From Humulus lupulus (taxonomy: Eukaryota > Streptophyta > Magnoliopsida > Rosales > Cannabaceae): 64,000 nucleotides of DNA. Below, in pieces: positions 1 to 11,605 of the stretch. Position numbers and translations under genes: made by a program. The stretch lies in NCBI RefSeq assembly GCF_963169125.1, contig NC_084802.1, positions 35,920,607-35,984,606 of the forward strand, in the 5' to 3' direction. Position 1 is the first letter of the stretch, and each line of letters starts with the position of its first letter. The notes beneath the pieces are model-generated. The model was not told the DNA's origin. It saw only the letters and a program-made list of their open reading frames with translations, and ran no database searches.

Positions 1-918
1 TATGCAGATCTCTATGTGAGAGAGCAAGTACACCTTCATGGGACTCCGAGGTCTATCGTGTCAGATAGGGACCCTATATTTACTTCCAAGTTTTGGGGAA
101 GTTTACAGAAGGCGATGGGTACATAGCTGAATTCAGTACAGTTTATCATCCTCAGATCGATGGCCAATCTGAGAGGACCATCCATATACTGGAGGACATG
201 TTGAGAGAACGTGTATTGGACTTTGATGGGTCCTGGAGTAACTATTTGCCTCTGATAGAGTTTTCCTATAATAACAACTACCAGTCGACTATTGGGGTGA
301 CACCTTATGAGATGATGTATAGTAGGAAGTGGTATATCACTCATTCATTGGGATGAGATGGGTGAGAGGAAATATTTGGGTCCTGAGGCAGTTCAGAGGA
401 ACATTAAGGCTATTGAGAATATTAGAGCTCGGATGCTTGCTTCTCAAATTAGACAGAAGAGCTACGCTGACCCCAAGCGTATAGATGTAGAGTTTCAGGC
501 TGGGGACTATGTCTTCCTCTGCGTTTCACCATTGAGAGGGGTGAAGCGGTTTGGGAAGAAGGGCAAGTTAAGCCCTAGGTTTGTTGGACCATTTGAGATC
601 CCGGAGAGGATCAGACATGTGGCTTATAGGTTGGCCTTACCCCCGACACTGTCTAGTGTGCACAACGTATTTCATATTTCCGTGTTAAGGAAGTATGTAT
701 TTGATGGGACTCAAGTGCTGAGTTATGAGGATCTAGAACTGGAGACAAATTTATCCTATGAGGAGCAGCTAGTTCAGATTTTAGACAGGAAGGACAAGGT
801 CTTGAGGAACAAGAATATACATTTGGTTAAGGTATTATGGAGGAACAGCAAGGTTGAGGAGGCGACCTGGGAGCTGGAGTCAGATATGCAAAATCAGTAT
901 CCCGAGCTGTTTAGGTAA
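1..918 (+). pseudogene. Tekay (Ty3/gypsy chromovirus) integrase C-terminus and chromodomain, broken
   Basis: This is the 3' end of a retrotransposon polyprotein whose 5' part lies before the window. Frame 1 opens inside the integrase core (ADLYVRE, then IVSDRDP with the second catalytic Asp). It meets a TAG after KAMGT near 121, where relatives have Gln. Frame 3 carries YHPQIDGQSERTIH, with the catalytic Glu, up to about 356. From 358 frame 1 resumes with the GDYVFL / [13 protein letters not shown] integrase tail and a C-terminal chromodomain (VQILDRKDKV ... EEATWELE). It ends at the TAA after PELFR. Two frameshifts and a nonsense codon make it non-functional. The same protein family is encoded on the minus strand at 38927-42260, which served as the reference for locating the breaks. 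Chromodomains in this lineage are thought to guide integration to heterochromatin. Confidence 0.9.
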
Positions 919-941
919 AATTTCAATGACAAAATACCTGT

Positions 942-955
942 AAGGAGGGGATGGT
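942..955 (+). other. Polypurine tract of the Tekay element
   Basis: A purine run (aaggaggggatggt) ends exactly where the LTR begins with TGTAAC. It would prime plus-strand DNA synthesis. The minus-strand Tekay element has nearly the same tract at 38891-38908. Confidence 0.8.
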
Positions 956-2390
956 TGTAACGTCCCAAATTACCTAATAAGGCTTAGGGCATTGATTAGG
1001 GGGCCAAGATGGCAAGTTATGGAAATTATGTGTTTATGTGATATATGTGTATCGTTATATGATTACGTGAGTTATATTATAATATGACTAGATATGCATG
1101 TTTAGGTGTATTAAATATGCATGTGGGCCCGTTTCTTATCAGGAGGGCAATTTTCGTAATTTGGCCCATTATGGGTATATTTGGAATATATGTGCATATA
1201 TGTGTGAGACCACATTATTATGTGGATATATTTGGGTTACTCGACACGAGGCGATCCTAGGGAGCAAGTTAGCAGGAAAGTCACAACGGGATCCAATACC
1301 CGACTCGGGGGTGAGTCAAGGGGTATTTTGGGTATTTAGTGCATTACTGGGATAATGAGTAATGGGAGTAAATATTCGGAGTTAGTGAGATTAGGAGGGA
1401 GTTCTGAGGATTTTGACCATTTTACCCTCGCGGACGTTTTTGGGTACCCTAAGCCCTCGAGATTTACTTAGAGTTACTTGGACTCTAAGTAACCTCATAA
1501 ACAGAAAAACATTCAACAAGACATTCCTTCTTTCTCTCTCTCGTGTACACACTTCCTCTCTTAACTCTTGGGAATTTCTTTATGATCTAAAGAGAATCGA
1601 GGCTACTTAGGCTCGGGATTGCTTGGGGACAAGCTTAGCAATGACTGGGGCAACAGAGGTAATGATTTCTAGCCCTAAATCTTTGTGTTTCTCTGGTTTT
1701 TGGCTGTGTTTTAGAAACTCAATTTGAATTTGGAGAATTGGTGAGGTTTTGGCCAAGTTTAAGCTTGGGTTTTGTGTGTTGTGAGCTGCTAAGTTGATTG
1801 GGAACGTTACTTTTGGGATTTAGCTATGTTTGGGTAGGTTTTTGGAGGGATTTGACTTGAAGAAAATGAGGAAAAACTGGGATTTCATGTCGAGTCGCGA
1901 CCCTGTTCTTGGGGCGCCGTGACTCTCATGAACGATGAGAGAAGGAGGTGTTATATCCCCATTTTGAGCCACGACGCTTGCAGGGAGCACCGCGGTGTGT
2001 GTGGTCCAAAGGAGAGCCTTTGGGCTCTCTGACTTGAGGCGGACTGCGGCTCTTGGTTCTTGGGCCATGGTGCTTGAAGGGCTTTTGAGCCCCGGGAAGG
2101 TTTTGAGTGCAGGAACTCAAACCTAAGGGCTCGGGATCGATTCTACTACCCAGTTTAGTAGAATTCGACGTCTCGGAGGCTAGGACTCGGTCCGGAAGCC
2201 TTTATTCGTTCATTATTGATGGGATTCTATATTATGGTTGTGAAATAGGTTATCGATAGAGGCTCGAAACCGGGATCGTGTTCGATGGTCATTTTTAATA
2301 TACACTACACTCGGACCTGAGGTAAGAAAACTATACCCAGTCTGCTTTTAGTGCTTGGCCCGATTATAGTACAAGATTGATGTTATGTTG

Positions 2391-4644
2391 TGTAATGCTC
2401 TGGATAGCCAAGACCGTTACATTGTGTACTTATAAAGGTGCAGGACTTGCTAGTCAAGTCATTAATTTGAAAACGTGTCACTAAACATGTAAGATATATG
2501 GTTAAAAAGGTTTTGGTCTCAAAAGACTCATTTCATATATTTAAACTGTGGTAACCAAGGGATCCCATACAAAACAAAGTTAAAATAAGTTTACAGACTC
2601 CCAAAAGTACATAAGTAACTGCTAGCCATACTAAGGCAAAACAGACGGTCTTTAGGCTCCACGTCCTTGCCTAGACCTCAACCGTGGCGGCTAAGCACCT
2701 GGCTATGTACATTCTGCTCGCTGAGCTCTCCAGTCAGGGTTGATCTAACTTGCCCTTGCCTTTACCTGCACCATGTAGCACCCGTGAGCCAAGGCCCAGC
2801 AAGAAAACATCATAGATAACTCAACCAGTGTTCACAGACAAATAGCTCAGTAAGCATGTATACCCATCAGATAATCCACAACAGATATTCAGCATATACA
2901 ATCCAATACAAGATACATTCTATCACATATAACATTCATATCACATAATATTCAGGGCCGACAACTTAGGCCGCACCCTCTGTTTAACCCACTGACTCTG
3001 GCCCGCTTAAACCAAGCTCAGTGCATAATAAGCTGTCCTCGGCTACCAGTGGCTGAGCCACGCCCTGTGCGCTAGTGAGACCCTTGGCACCCTTAGGCCG
3101 TCGGTTCACTAAATGGCTTGCAGCATAATACCATCTTTTCAAGCTTCTACAATAGGGAGCCCTTAGTCCCGTCACATATATTCAACCAGGTGCAGTTTTC
3201 TTACCTTTAGTCTGCACGGTTATCGAATTACGAGCAACGCCCCTCAAGCACGATCCATTCCCGAGCCTAAGCTTTTATCACCTAGCCACAACCAAAGTAT
3301 AGGGTTCATAAATACTCAATATCGGTTTCCAGTTACAAAACTAACTCCCGGAACTCCTAATTCCACCAAGCACAGTGGTGAAACCAAACCCGAGCACACT
3401 AGACCACTTCCCCATGCTTAAAACCCTCAAAATCTCAGGTGTGCAACCAAGGGTTGCGGCCCCCAAAGCCTAGCCGCGGCCCTTCCCCAAAACAGACCCT
3501 ACTCCCTCACTGAACCACACACGTGCCGCGGCCCTTGCCTTGGGCGCCGCGGCGCGCCCCCTTGGCCGAGCCCCCTTGGCTTCTTTGCATGCTAGGGCCG
3601 CAGCGCTCTAGAACAGAGTCGCGGCTCTCCCCTTCGAACCCAGATTTTACACAATTTCAAAGCTCAAAACCTTACCTTAAATCATCCCAAAACTCCCCAA
3701 CTCTTAACCAATTAATTCCCAACTTCCTTAGCATGCTCTAAACAACTTAATTCCCAAGAAAACATAGCCTAACACACTCTAATCTCCTTCTTTCCATTTC
3801 TGAAACCCAAGTGCTACAAACACTCAAACCAGCCACTCAAACTCAATTAAAAACCTCTAAACCTGAAGTTGAGACTTACCTTTGCTGTTGAATCACTTCA
3901 CCAAGCTGTGGCCAAGCTAAGCTCCCAAGTTTCCCCTCTTAATTCTGCTTTAGAACATCACAACTAAACTTGTTTCAGCACTTAAGTAAAACCCAGCTAA
4001 AACTCATAATTCAACCACAGAAAACAGAGTTAGATGCTTACCTTAATCCCTGCTTCAGTTCCTTAATTTTCCTTGAGCTAAACCTCCAAATTCTCACCAC
4101 CAAACTCAGAAATCCCAGCTGGTTTCCTTTGTGTTTCCTTAAGCGTGAGAGAGCCTAAGTGTTTAGTCAGTTGTTTATCTTCTAAAAGCTTCTCTATATC
4201 TAACTTATCTATTAAGTTAATCCCGAGGCTCGGGGTGTCGGAACCGTCCCCGAGGTCAAAATGGTAAAATCCCTCAATATTCCTGCCTAGACATTCTAAC
4301 CTCAAATATATCTCCATATACTTATTTTCATGTCCCAATAGTCCAAATTGCTACCCGTTATCTAAAATTATCCCCGACTTCTCCGAAGTCATATCTTAAA
4401 CCCCATTGTGACTTTTCCCGCTATCTGACCCTAGAATTGTCTTGAGTTGTGCTCAACGAACCTGTCCACATAATAATGTGGTTCTCACATATATCACATA
4501 TCATATTACCACGTAATACAATCGATTATCATATAAGCATTATTAAACATATAATTACTCATTAAATCACAATTATTCCATTAATGCCCTCCTGGCATAC
4601 TAATCAAGGCCCTTAAGCCTTATTAGCGAATTTGGGTCGTTACA
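2391..4644 (-). repeat. Solo Tekay-type LTR, minus strand
   Basis: Read on the minus strand it starts TGTAACGACCCAAATTCGC at 4644 and ends GAGCATTACA at 2391. The 5-bp sequence TGTTG stands directly on both sides (2386-2390 and 4645-4649), so this is an insertion of one LTR with no internal region, as left by LTR-LTR recombination. It interrupts the LTR of the left Tekay element. It carries the same landmarks as its relatives: GC-rich stretch (about 3440-3640), splice-donor-like motif (3194-3206) and GGCTCACGGGTG block (about 2775-2800). Confidence 0.9.
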
Positions 4645-4778
4645 TGTTGAGAATGTTTTATTAAACATATTAAATGGGCTGTGTTTACCTGTGTTATCTA
4701 ATAATTGTTGGTCTGTATATCTGATTGGGGAAGCTCAACTTATAAGATAAAGATTTATCTATGTTATCTGATGAAGGG

Positions 4779-4950
4779 CTTGGCTTAATAGTCAAGGGTA
4801 TCACTGGTTCTAAGGTTAAGACTTGACTTATTAGTCGAAGGTTAAGACTCGACTTATCAGTCGAAGGTTGAAAGACTCAACTTATTAGTTGAAGGTTAAA
4901 GGACTCGGCTTATGAGTCAAGAGTTTAAAGGCTCGGCTTAGAAGTTGAGG
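4779..4950 (+). repeat. Tandem hairpin array in the Tekay LTR
   Basis: Six related units of about 25-33 bp follow one another. Most can fold into a 6-7-bp stem with a 4-nt loop, for example TCGACT-TATC-AGTCGA and TCAACT-TATT-AGTTGA. The fourth to last units keep pairing partly through G-U pairs (CTCGGCT-TAGA-AGTTGAG). One unit (TCGGCT-TATG-AGTCAA) has a mismatch. Function unknown. Confidence 0.7.
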
Positions 4951-6242
4951 GCGATAATAGCATGTTGAACGATGGCCAATAGGGTTAAGCCAACCCGGAA
5001 GCGAGATATACACTTGAACACCTCTAGGGTCGTCTATGTTAGGGGTTATGCCCTAACAAGTTGTATTAGACATTTTCAATATTAAATAAAGTGAACAATT
5101 TAAATATGTTTGATTATTAAATTATTATTTAAATAATTTATAGCATATGAATATTAGAAAATTCCACATTCATTTATGATGGTATGATCTTGTATGAGTA
5201 CAAGAGAATTAAGATCATACACAATGAATAAAATTGTTAGCAACATATTAAAGTATGAAATCTTTAATCAATGGTTGCTAGTATGGTTTACTAAGCACAT
5301 TATTCGGTGCAAGCAATTTAGATTCAGATTGCTGATGTAGATAGACCTCTTAGTAAATGTGTTGTATATAATTATGATTATATATGACTGGACCGATATG
5401 AATTAATTCTTTATAGAACTTGCCGTTTATTATAAAGATTTAATTCACATCACTTTGATGATCAATTAGTAGATCAGTCTAAATCCTGAGTATTCATGAA
5501 CGTCTTTTCAAGTTTACTAAGTTCTTTGATTCACTCGTTAAAGTTTCTTTACTACTGCAGCTTACAACATTTGTTTTGGGAATTTAGTAACATGGATGGC
5601 TGGGAACATGATTTACAAGATGGAATCTTGACTTTCCTAATGAATCGAATATTGGTTCCCTTTCAGTGTTAATTCCGGAACTAAAAAGTTGTGCGCAAAT
5701 TTAGATTTGATCTAAATTAACTTTCACTGGTGAATTAATGGTGCTAAAGGATAAAAAGATAATTATAAGGGTAAAACAATAATTTTGACCAATTCTAATT
5801 ATGAATTGATAACAGAAGGACGAACTGCAAGTATTGATTATATCAGTGGACTACTTCTAATAAACTTAGTAAATATAATTTTATTATAACTAAAAGTGCA
5901 ATTCCATATTTATAGTGGAGTAATAATGAAATTAATAAATAAGATTATTGTATTGATGAGCTCAATAAATAATCTGGTTTATTGGACCTTAGTGTTATAG
6001 GTCCATGGTCCCCGAGTCGTCTCTATACCACACTGTCAAGGGTATGGATGTCACAAAATAAAAGAGAAAAGAGAATTTATTTTGCAAGGGAAAAATAGTA
6101 ATTATTTATTTTATAATAAATAATTAATATTAAATTTAATATTAAATAAATTGGGAAAACACCATTGTCTGGACAAGACAGATGTTGGCGCCACCTATGT
6201 CTGTCTGGACAAGGTTGTATGCCACCTATGCTGTTTGGACAA

Positions 6243-7702
6243 TGTTGTGAATTTTCTAACGATTAAAATATGCGCAAGTATACACAGTCGACAACAAGTA
6301 ATACAGTGATACAGTATCAAAGTTCGTCTCCACAGGGACTTTTAAACTAAATAAATGCAATATCAACTAATAACAATTTACAATTCAGTAACCAAATCAA
6401 GAGAAAATTTGAGTGATTAATTATGAAAATAAATGTAAATGAGCAATTTAATTAAACTAAAAATCAGAGACCAAGTGAAGTAATTCTGTGTAAATTTCAG
6501 ATGTGAGAAAATAGATCTGGGTGGTTAATTCCCCTCTGTTTCGTTCCAGTTGTTACAGCAATGGCTCAGCAATTATATCACAGTTAACAGATTTCATAAA
6601 TGCCCAGCAAGTTTTTCCCAAAACTTACACTCTATTATCTATAACCCCCTCAACACATTCCTGCATTAAATCAGGCTATAAACAATCCATCAAGCACCAA
6701 ATCTTCAGTTATACAAGGCAGCAAAATATTCCTATTCCACTACTCAACATTACCTAAAACTAGGTAGTTCTTGCATCAATTGAATGGGTTCAGCTGGATA
6801 TCCCTTTTCCAAGTTATATCCAGCTCAATAAATGCTAAATATGGCCAGTAATTAACATTCCAGCACATTCAATTGAACAGTGATATCAAAGCCTTAACCA
6901 TGCATTCAAAATATTAATTCATACAAAGGGTTCATAACCACCCAAATCCTCAAAAGCTTAGTTCATAACTGAAATTATAAAAACATAACTAGAACTTAGA
7001 AGTTCCATAGAGTATGAGCAGAAAAACTAGATAAGAATTTAATACAAAATGAGAGGTGAAGATTAGAGAGAAAGATGAGTGATGAGCTCAAGTCCCCCTT
7101 TAGAGCGTCTGCCTTCTTCTCCTCTATTTGGTACTTTTTCTTCTATTTTTTTTCTCTCTTCTCTCTGTACTTCTCTCTAGAAAAATATCCAGAATTCTCA
7201 AAAATGATGGGTGTCCCTCTATTTCGGCTGGTACCTCTTTAGGGTACTTGGTTTACCCTAATTAGTAAGTCAAAGTCAATTGTGCCCTCTTGTCCTTTGC
7301 CACACCATCCACCTGACTCATTGTACAACATTCTCGCCACCTAGGCGTCACTTATTCTTCATTAAGTCCAGCTGGAATTTGTCACGTTTCTTCACTGGTC
7401 CTTGCCAATTGTTACGATAGGTTTGCTACAGCATTAAGAATACAGCAACATGCTCTTTCCAGAATTGCTCCTCTTCATGGTCCAAAGTTCCCAATCACCT
7501 GCTTTAGCCTCCTTTCCTGATTAACATAAACACGAAACTACATAAATCACTAAGAAAAATATGATAATACAGATACACAGTCCCTTGATACAAATATACA
7601 CTAATGGACACAATTACACTACTTACAACTCATTACTCTTTTGTTTTGGTTTGAAAATTAAGTTTAAAGATGTGAAAATAACTCTAAATCCTAGAGTTAT
7701 TA
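6243..7702 (-). repeat. Athila 3' LTR
   Basis: This 1460-bp repeat is nearly identical to 17154-18613. Its transcriptional start side is at 7702. There the terminal TG has become TA relative to the other copy (gagttatta against gagttatca on the plus strand). A short plus-strand reading frame at 6521-6757 occurs in both LTRs and is not a gene. Confidence 0.95.
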
Positions 7703-7703
7703 A

Positions 7704-7717
7704 CACCCCAAACTTAG
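7704..7717 (-). other. Athila polypurine tract
   Basis: On the minus strand CTAAGTTTGGGGTG abuts the 3' LTR, the position of the plus-strand primer. The same 12-14-base motif recurs at 8507-8519, 8595-8608 and 11499-11512. Confidence 0.75.
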
Positions 7718-9252
7718 CCTATTGCTCGTCCTCGAGTAATGATGACACAACAGTAAACACAATAAACAACACACAACACACCAATAACAGATGAGAGATT
7801 CAAAAGAATTCAAAATGGCCTAGTGAACATTGATGCTCTCAGAAAAATGGAATTAAGTGGAATAAAGAAATGTTTCTGCCTTAACCGTATATGCTGCCCT
7901 TTCAAATTTTTCTCACTGGATATCACTAACATCTCTCTAGAGTCCTCTAATCAATAGTGTATAAAATTGCATCCCACCGAACTTTGAATTTCTCTACAAT
8001 CACCCTTTGATTTTTTCATTCATAATAGCTCCATAAGTTGAATCAGTGCACTCCTCTCCACTAATGTAGTCTAAACTTATCCCCTTGATCAATAGGTCTT
8101 TACTAAGCTTGTAATGTAAGGCTTGGGCTAAGGTATGGTAAAGGATATATTTTACTAGCTTAAACCTAACCACCTCACTTGTCAAAAACCGAACCTCTCC
8201 TTCATTATTTATCTCTTTTGACTCACTTCCCTATAATTAATTCTACTCACTAAGACATGTGGTTGTAATCTATTTTTCTTGCTATATTTATTCCTATCTC
8301 TCTTCCTTTTTGTTTTTGTTTTCATAACCACATAATAGATATTTTTTCTTCTTTGCTTTTCTGATTTTTTTTTTTATTTAATTTTCATTTTTCAATTTTT
8401 TTTTTCTTTCAAACCACCCAGATTCAACACAAGAGAGATACAATTACATGATATATAGCAAGAGAAAATGCAAATAAATAATGGCATGCCTTGTGAGCTA
8501 ATTCCCCACCCCAAACTTACAACCCAACATTGTCCCCAATGTGGCTAAAATAGTAATCAAGAATTAGCTCGCCACAAGCTACACTCACCGCACTCACCCC
8601 AAACTTAGTGTGACAATTAATTTTTTGACAAGTGATAGCAATCAAGTTGGGACATATATGGAAAGTGTAATATAGGGGTAATGGGTATGTATGATCGGGT
8701 GAAATACAAGAATAGGCTAATCGACTCAAAAATGGGTGACTAAGGGAAAAATATGCTTATAAGGAAGGCTAGAAAGGCTCAAACATCCAAAGATGGCCTA
8801 AATCATGTCTTAGGGATAAGTCTAGCTAGGATTTCGCCTCAAGGAAATGCACTAACCAATTCTAGATGCTAATAGCATATACTCAGCAATCATTGGAAAA
8901 AATTCAAAGTATGGTGGGAAAACAACATTATACACTATTGAAAAGAGACTAAAGAGAAACATCCATAATATCCAGGAATTAAACAGGCAGAAGCAACATA
9001 TAAAGCCAGGCAGTTACATGAATGGAGCGAAAGGAAAAATATCATCATCGAGCAGAACACTAGGCCACAGGAATATATTGTCAAATCTCTCAACGACACA
9101 CTCAAACAAACAAACAATAACAGAACCACACAGAAACAGAAAACGAAAAACATAGTCTAAAACATAACATAAAAAAAAAAAAAAAAAACTAACAACAATA
9201 ACAAAAAAACAGAACAGGAATTAAAATAATTAACAGGACAAGGAAACCCCCT
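7718..9252 (-). other. Athila 3' untranslated spacer
   Basis: About 1.5 kb lies between the extra ORF and the polypurine tract. It is AT-rich, with poly-T and poly-A runs (8365-8410, 9170-9187) and two further copies of the polypurine motif. I find no reading frame of convincing quality on either strand. Confidence 0.7.
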
Positions 9253-10368
9253 TCATTCGGAGTCCTCGTTAGGAGCATCCGGACTAGGCTCAGGCGCTGA
9301 ATGCGCAGTCCAAGGATCAAGAATCTGCTGCAGGAACGGTGGGAATTGGGGAACAACTCTCGGAGTGAACTTCTTGAAGGAGCGCTCCATGATGCCATCG
9401 CGCTGCTGCTCATACTTCCAGAAGGATTGCAAACGGCTACACATCTCCTCTTGTCGGTGATGCATTTGTTGTTGCATCACTTCAAACTGAGTGAACCACT
9501 CCAAAAGAGCATCGTCGACCGGGACAGCATGTGCCGATGAAGAGGCAGAGGCGCAGGGGTTCTTGGTGGCTCGGGATGGGCCAAAACTGACAGCTGCTCG
9601 GGGATGTAACAAACCCTCCTCGGGCCAAACAGGGACTCCAGCATCACGGCAAAGAGCGGTGATGGTAGCAGGCAGAAACAATTTCCCTTTTCCGCGTTGG
9701 GAACACTCGAAGATCTCTTGAGCTAACACTGTCCCGACATCTACTTGGAATCCCTTTTGCAGGCAATAGAGCATGAAGGCGCGAGCCTTGTTCACCATAG
9801 AATCATGTGAAGTAGGGCAGAGAGTGGTCTGAACAAATGAGTACAGACATTTAAGATCATGCTCCAATTCCGTCCTCCGAAAACGTAAGTTGTCGTGTTC
9901 ATCCACATCCCAGGTAGAATCATGCTGAGCTATTGTTTCCATAACTTCTATTAGTGCGTCCCCTGTCACCTCCCCTCGGCATGGGGTAAATGAGCACTCA
10001 ACGGATTCTAGTTCAAATAAGCTGTTAATCGATGCAGCACTGAACTGGACTTCAACTTCACGAACTATGACCGTAGTGGGCCACTCTTGAGACAGAAAGT
10101 TCGCATAGAACTCTCGGACAAGCTCGGTTACTGCGGGCTCGGGCTGCACCACAAAATTCTCTTAACGCCTATCACTGATGGTGGTACGTAACCACTCAGG
10201 TAACTCCTCTATTCCAGCTTGTTCGGCCACCAAACCTCTCTCAATATACAGACCCCGACTAACCACTTGGTTGTTGTATTTAGCCGCTGCCGTTGGACAA
10301 TAGAATTTCTGCACCTCATGGAAGGGCTTCTTCTTCACTTTATGCGCCACTCTCTTGGTTCTTGGCAT
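9253..10368 (-). pseudogene. Athila extra 3' ORF (plant transposon protein-like), one in-frame stop
   Basis: From ATG at 10368 (MPRTKRVAHK) the frame runs to a stop at 9253, about 371 codons. A single TAA at 10162-10164 follows ISDRR and the frame continues unchanged after it. The N-terminus is basic (KRVAHKVKKK). The middle has LVREFYANF ... VREVEVQFSAASINSLFEL, the pattern I associate with the putative plant transposon protein domain of Athila-group elements. A Gln/His/Met-rich stretch (FEVMQQQMHHRQEE) and an acidic tail follow. The frame is open upstream to about 10647 and includes a hydrophobic stretch, but MPRTK is the more natural start. ORFs at this place are often called env-like. I see no signal peptide or fusion motif in the MPRTK form, so I do not claim an envelope role. 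Confidence 0.7.
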
Positions 10369-11605
10369 GGTTGAAATCTGGAGTGCAAATTTCTGGATGA
10401 CAGCAAGAAGAGAAACCAAAAATATCCCCGAATAGAGAAACCAAAAACCCCCAACAAGAGCAACAACAACCACAAATGTATATCTGAAGAAAGGACTAGT
10501 ACCCCAAATGGTTGCACTGAGCCGAGAGTGCCTTGGCGGAGAGAAGCGGCGCTCGACTAGGATACACGGAGCAGGGGTGCTGGAGAGAGATGGCTCTCGG
10601 CTGACCAAATTTGAGGTAGGGACTGCCGGATGCACTTGGGGAGACACACGAATGGGTCGTGGCTCACTCGGCTGTGCTGGGTCGCTGCGTGATGGCAGGG
10701 AAGTGGCTTGGCTGTGGGTTTTCTGGAGGTGGAGAGGCGGAGAGTTTCGGGGCTGGGTCCGTGGGTGGGTGAGATGGATAAGGCGATGGGATGGCTTGGT
10801 GGCTGTTGGGATGGGCCCGATGGGTTCGGCGGTGTGATGAGATGGACGAATGGGATGTGGTTTGCGGAGGCTGGTGGCTCGACGAGGATGAGTCGTGAGT
10901 GGCGGCGGAGGGATTTCTGGGGTTGGGGTTGCAGAGGCGGCTGTGGTCGATGAGGTGTTTGGGTGATTCAGTGAGGGTGCACTAAATATATATAGATATA
11001 TATATATAATAAAGGTAAGATACTAATATATTTAAGAAAAGTATTATATAATAAAAGTAATATATAATAAAAGTGAAATACGAATATATATATAATAAAA
11101 GTCAAAGTAAAAGATAGTAATTGCTTTTATTATTATTATGCTTTTTTTTTTTTTTTAGATAAATATATATATATATAAAGTACACCATGAACGTGATGTG
11201 ATGTTGACTGCTGAAAGTGTGGGCTCTGGGTAATTCGGCTGAGGTGAGGATCGTGAGAAGGGAAAGATGGAGGTAAATTGATCAGAAGACAATGCTCCCA
11301 GTTGATATAGCAATGCAAGAGCATAGCATTTTTCCTCCTGCGACCCTGCTAAATGCTGAAGCAATGATCTAGCAATCCACCACTCCAGAAAAATAATGCC
11401 TCTGCCTAGACTCCTTTTCTCAGCCTATTCCCAGCTTTATCAACTCCTGGCTGACCTGTTTCTTTATGCTCTTTTTTTTTTTTTTTCAAGGGGTAGTACA
11501 CCCCAAACTTAGTTACATACATTATTTATTTACAACTGTCTCTTCCACTCATGGGTTGCCCAAGTGTGACACAAGAAATGCATGGCAACCCATAGTCTTT
11601 CTCCT
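10369..11605 (-). other. Athila spacer between integrase and extra ORF
   Basis: This stretch holds a GC-rich part (10500-10960) that creates spurious reading frames on the plus strand, then AT microsatellites (10985-11100, 11160-11180), a poly-T run and a polypurine-like motif at 11499-11512. No gene recognised. Confidence 0.65.

Noticed and set aside
10335..10647. Hydrophobic N-terminal extension of the Athila extra ORF as an envelope transmembrane segment
   Set aside because: It lies upstream of the more natural start MPRTK at 10368 and includes low-complexity sequence; evidence for an envelope function is lacking.
10508..10953. Plus-strand frames of 109 and 81 codons
   Set aside because: They lie in a GC-rich spacer of the minus-strand Athila element and have repetitive Gly/Trp/Arg composition with no motif.
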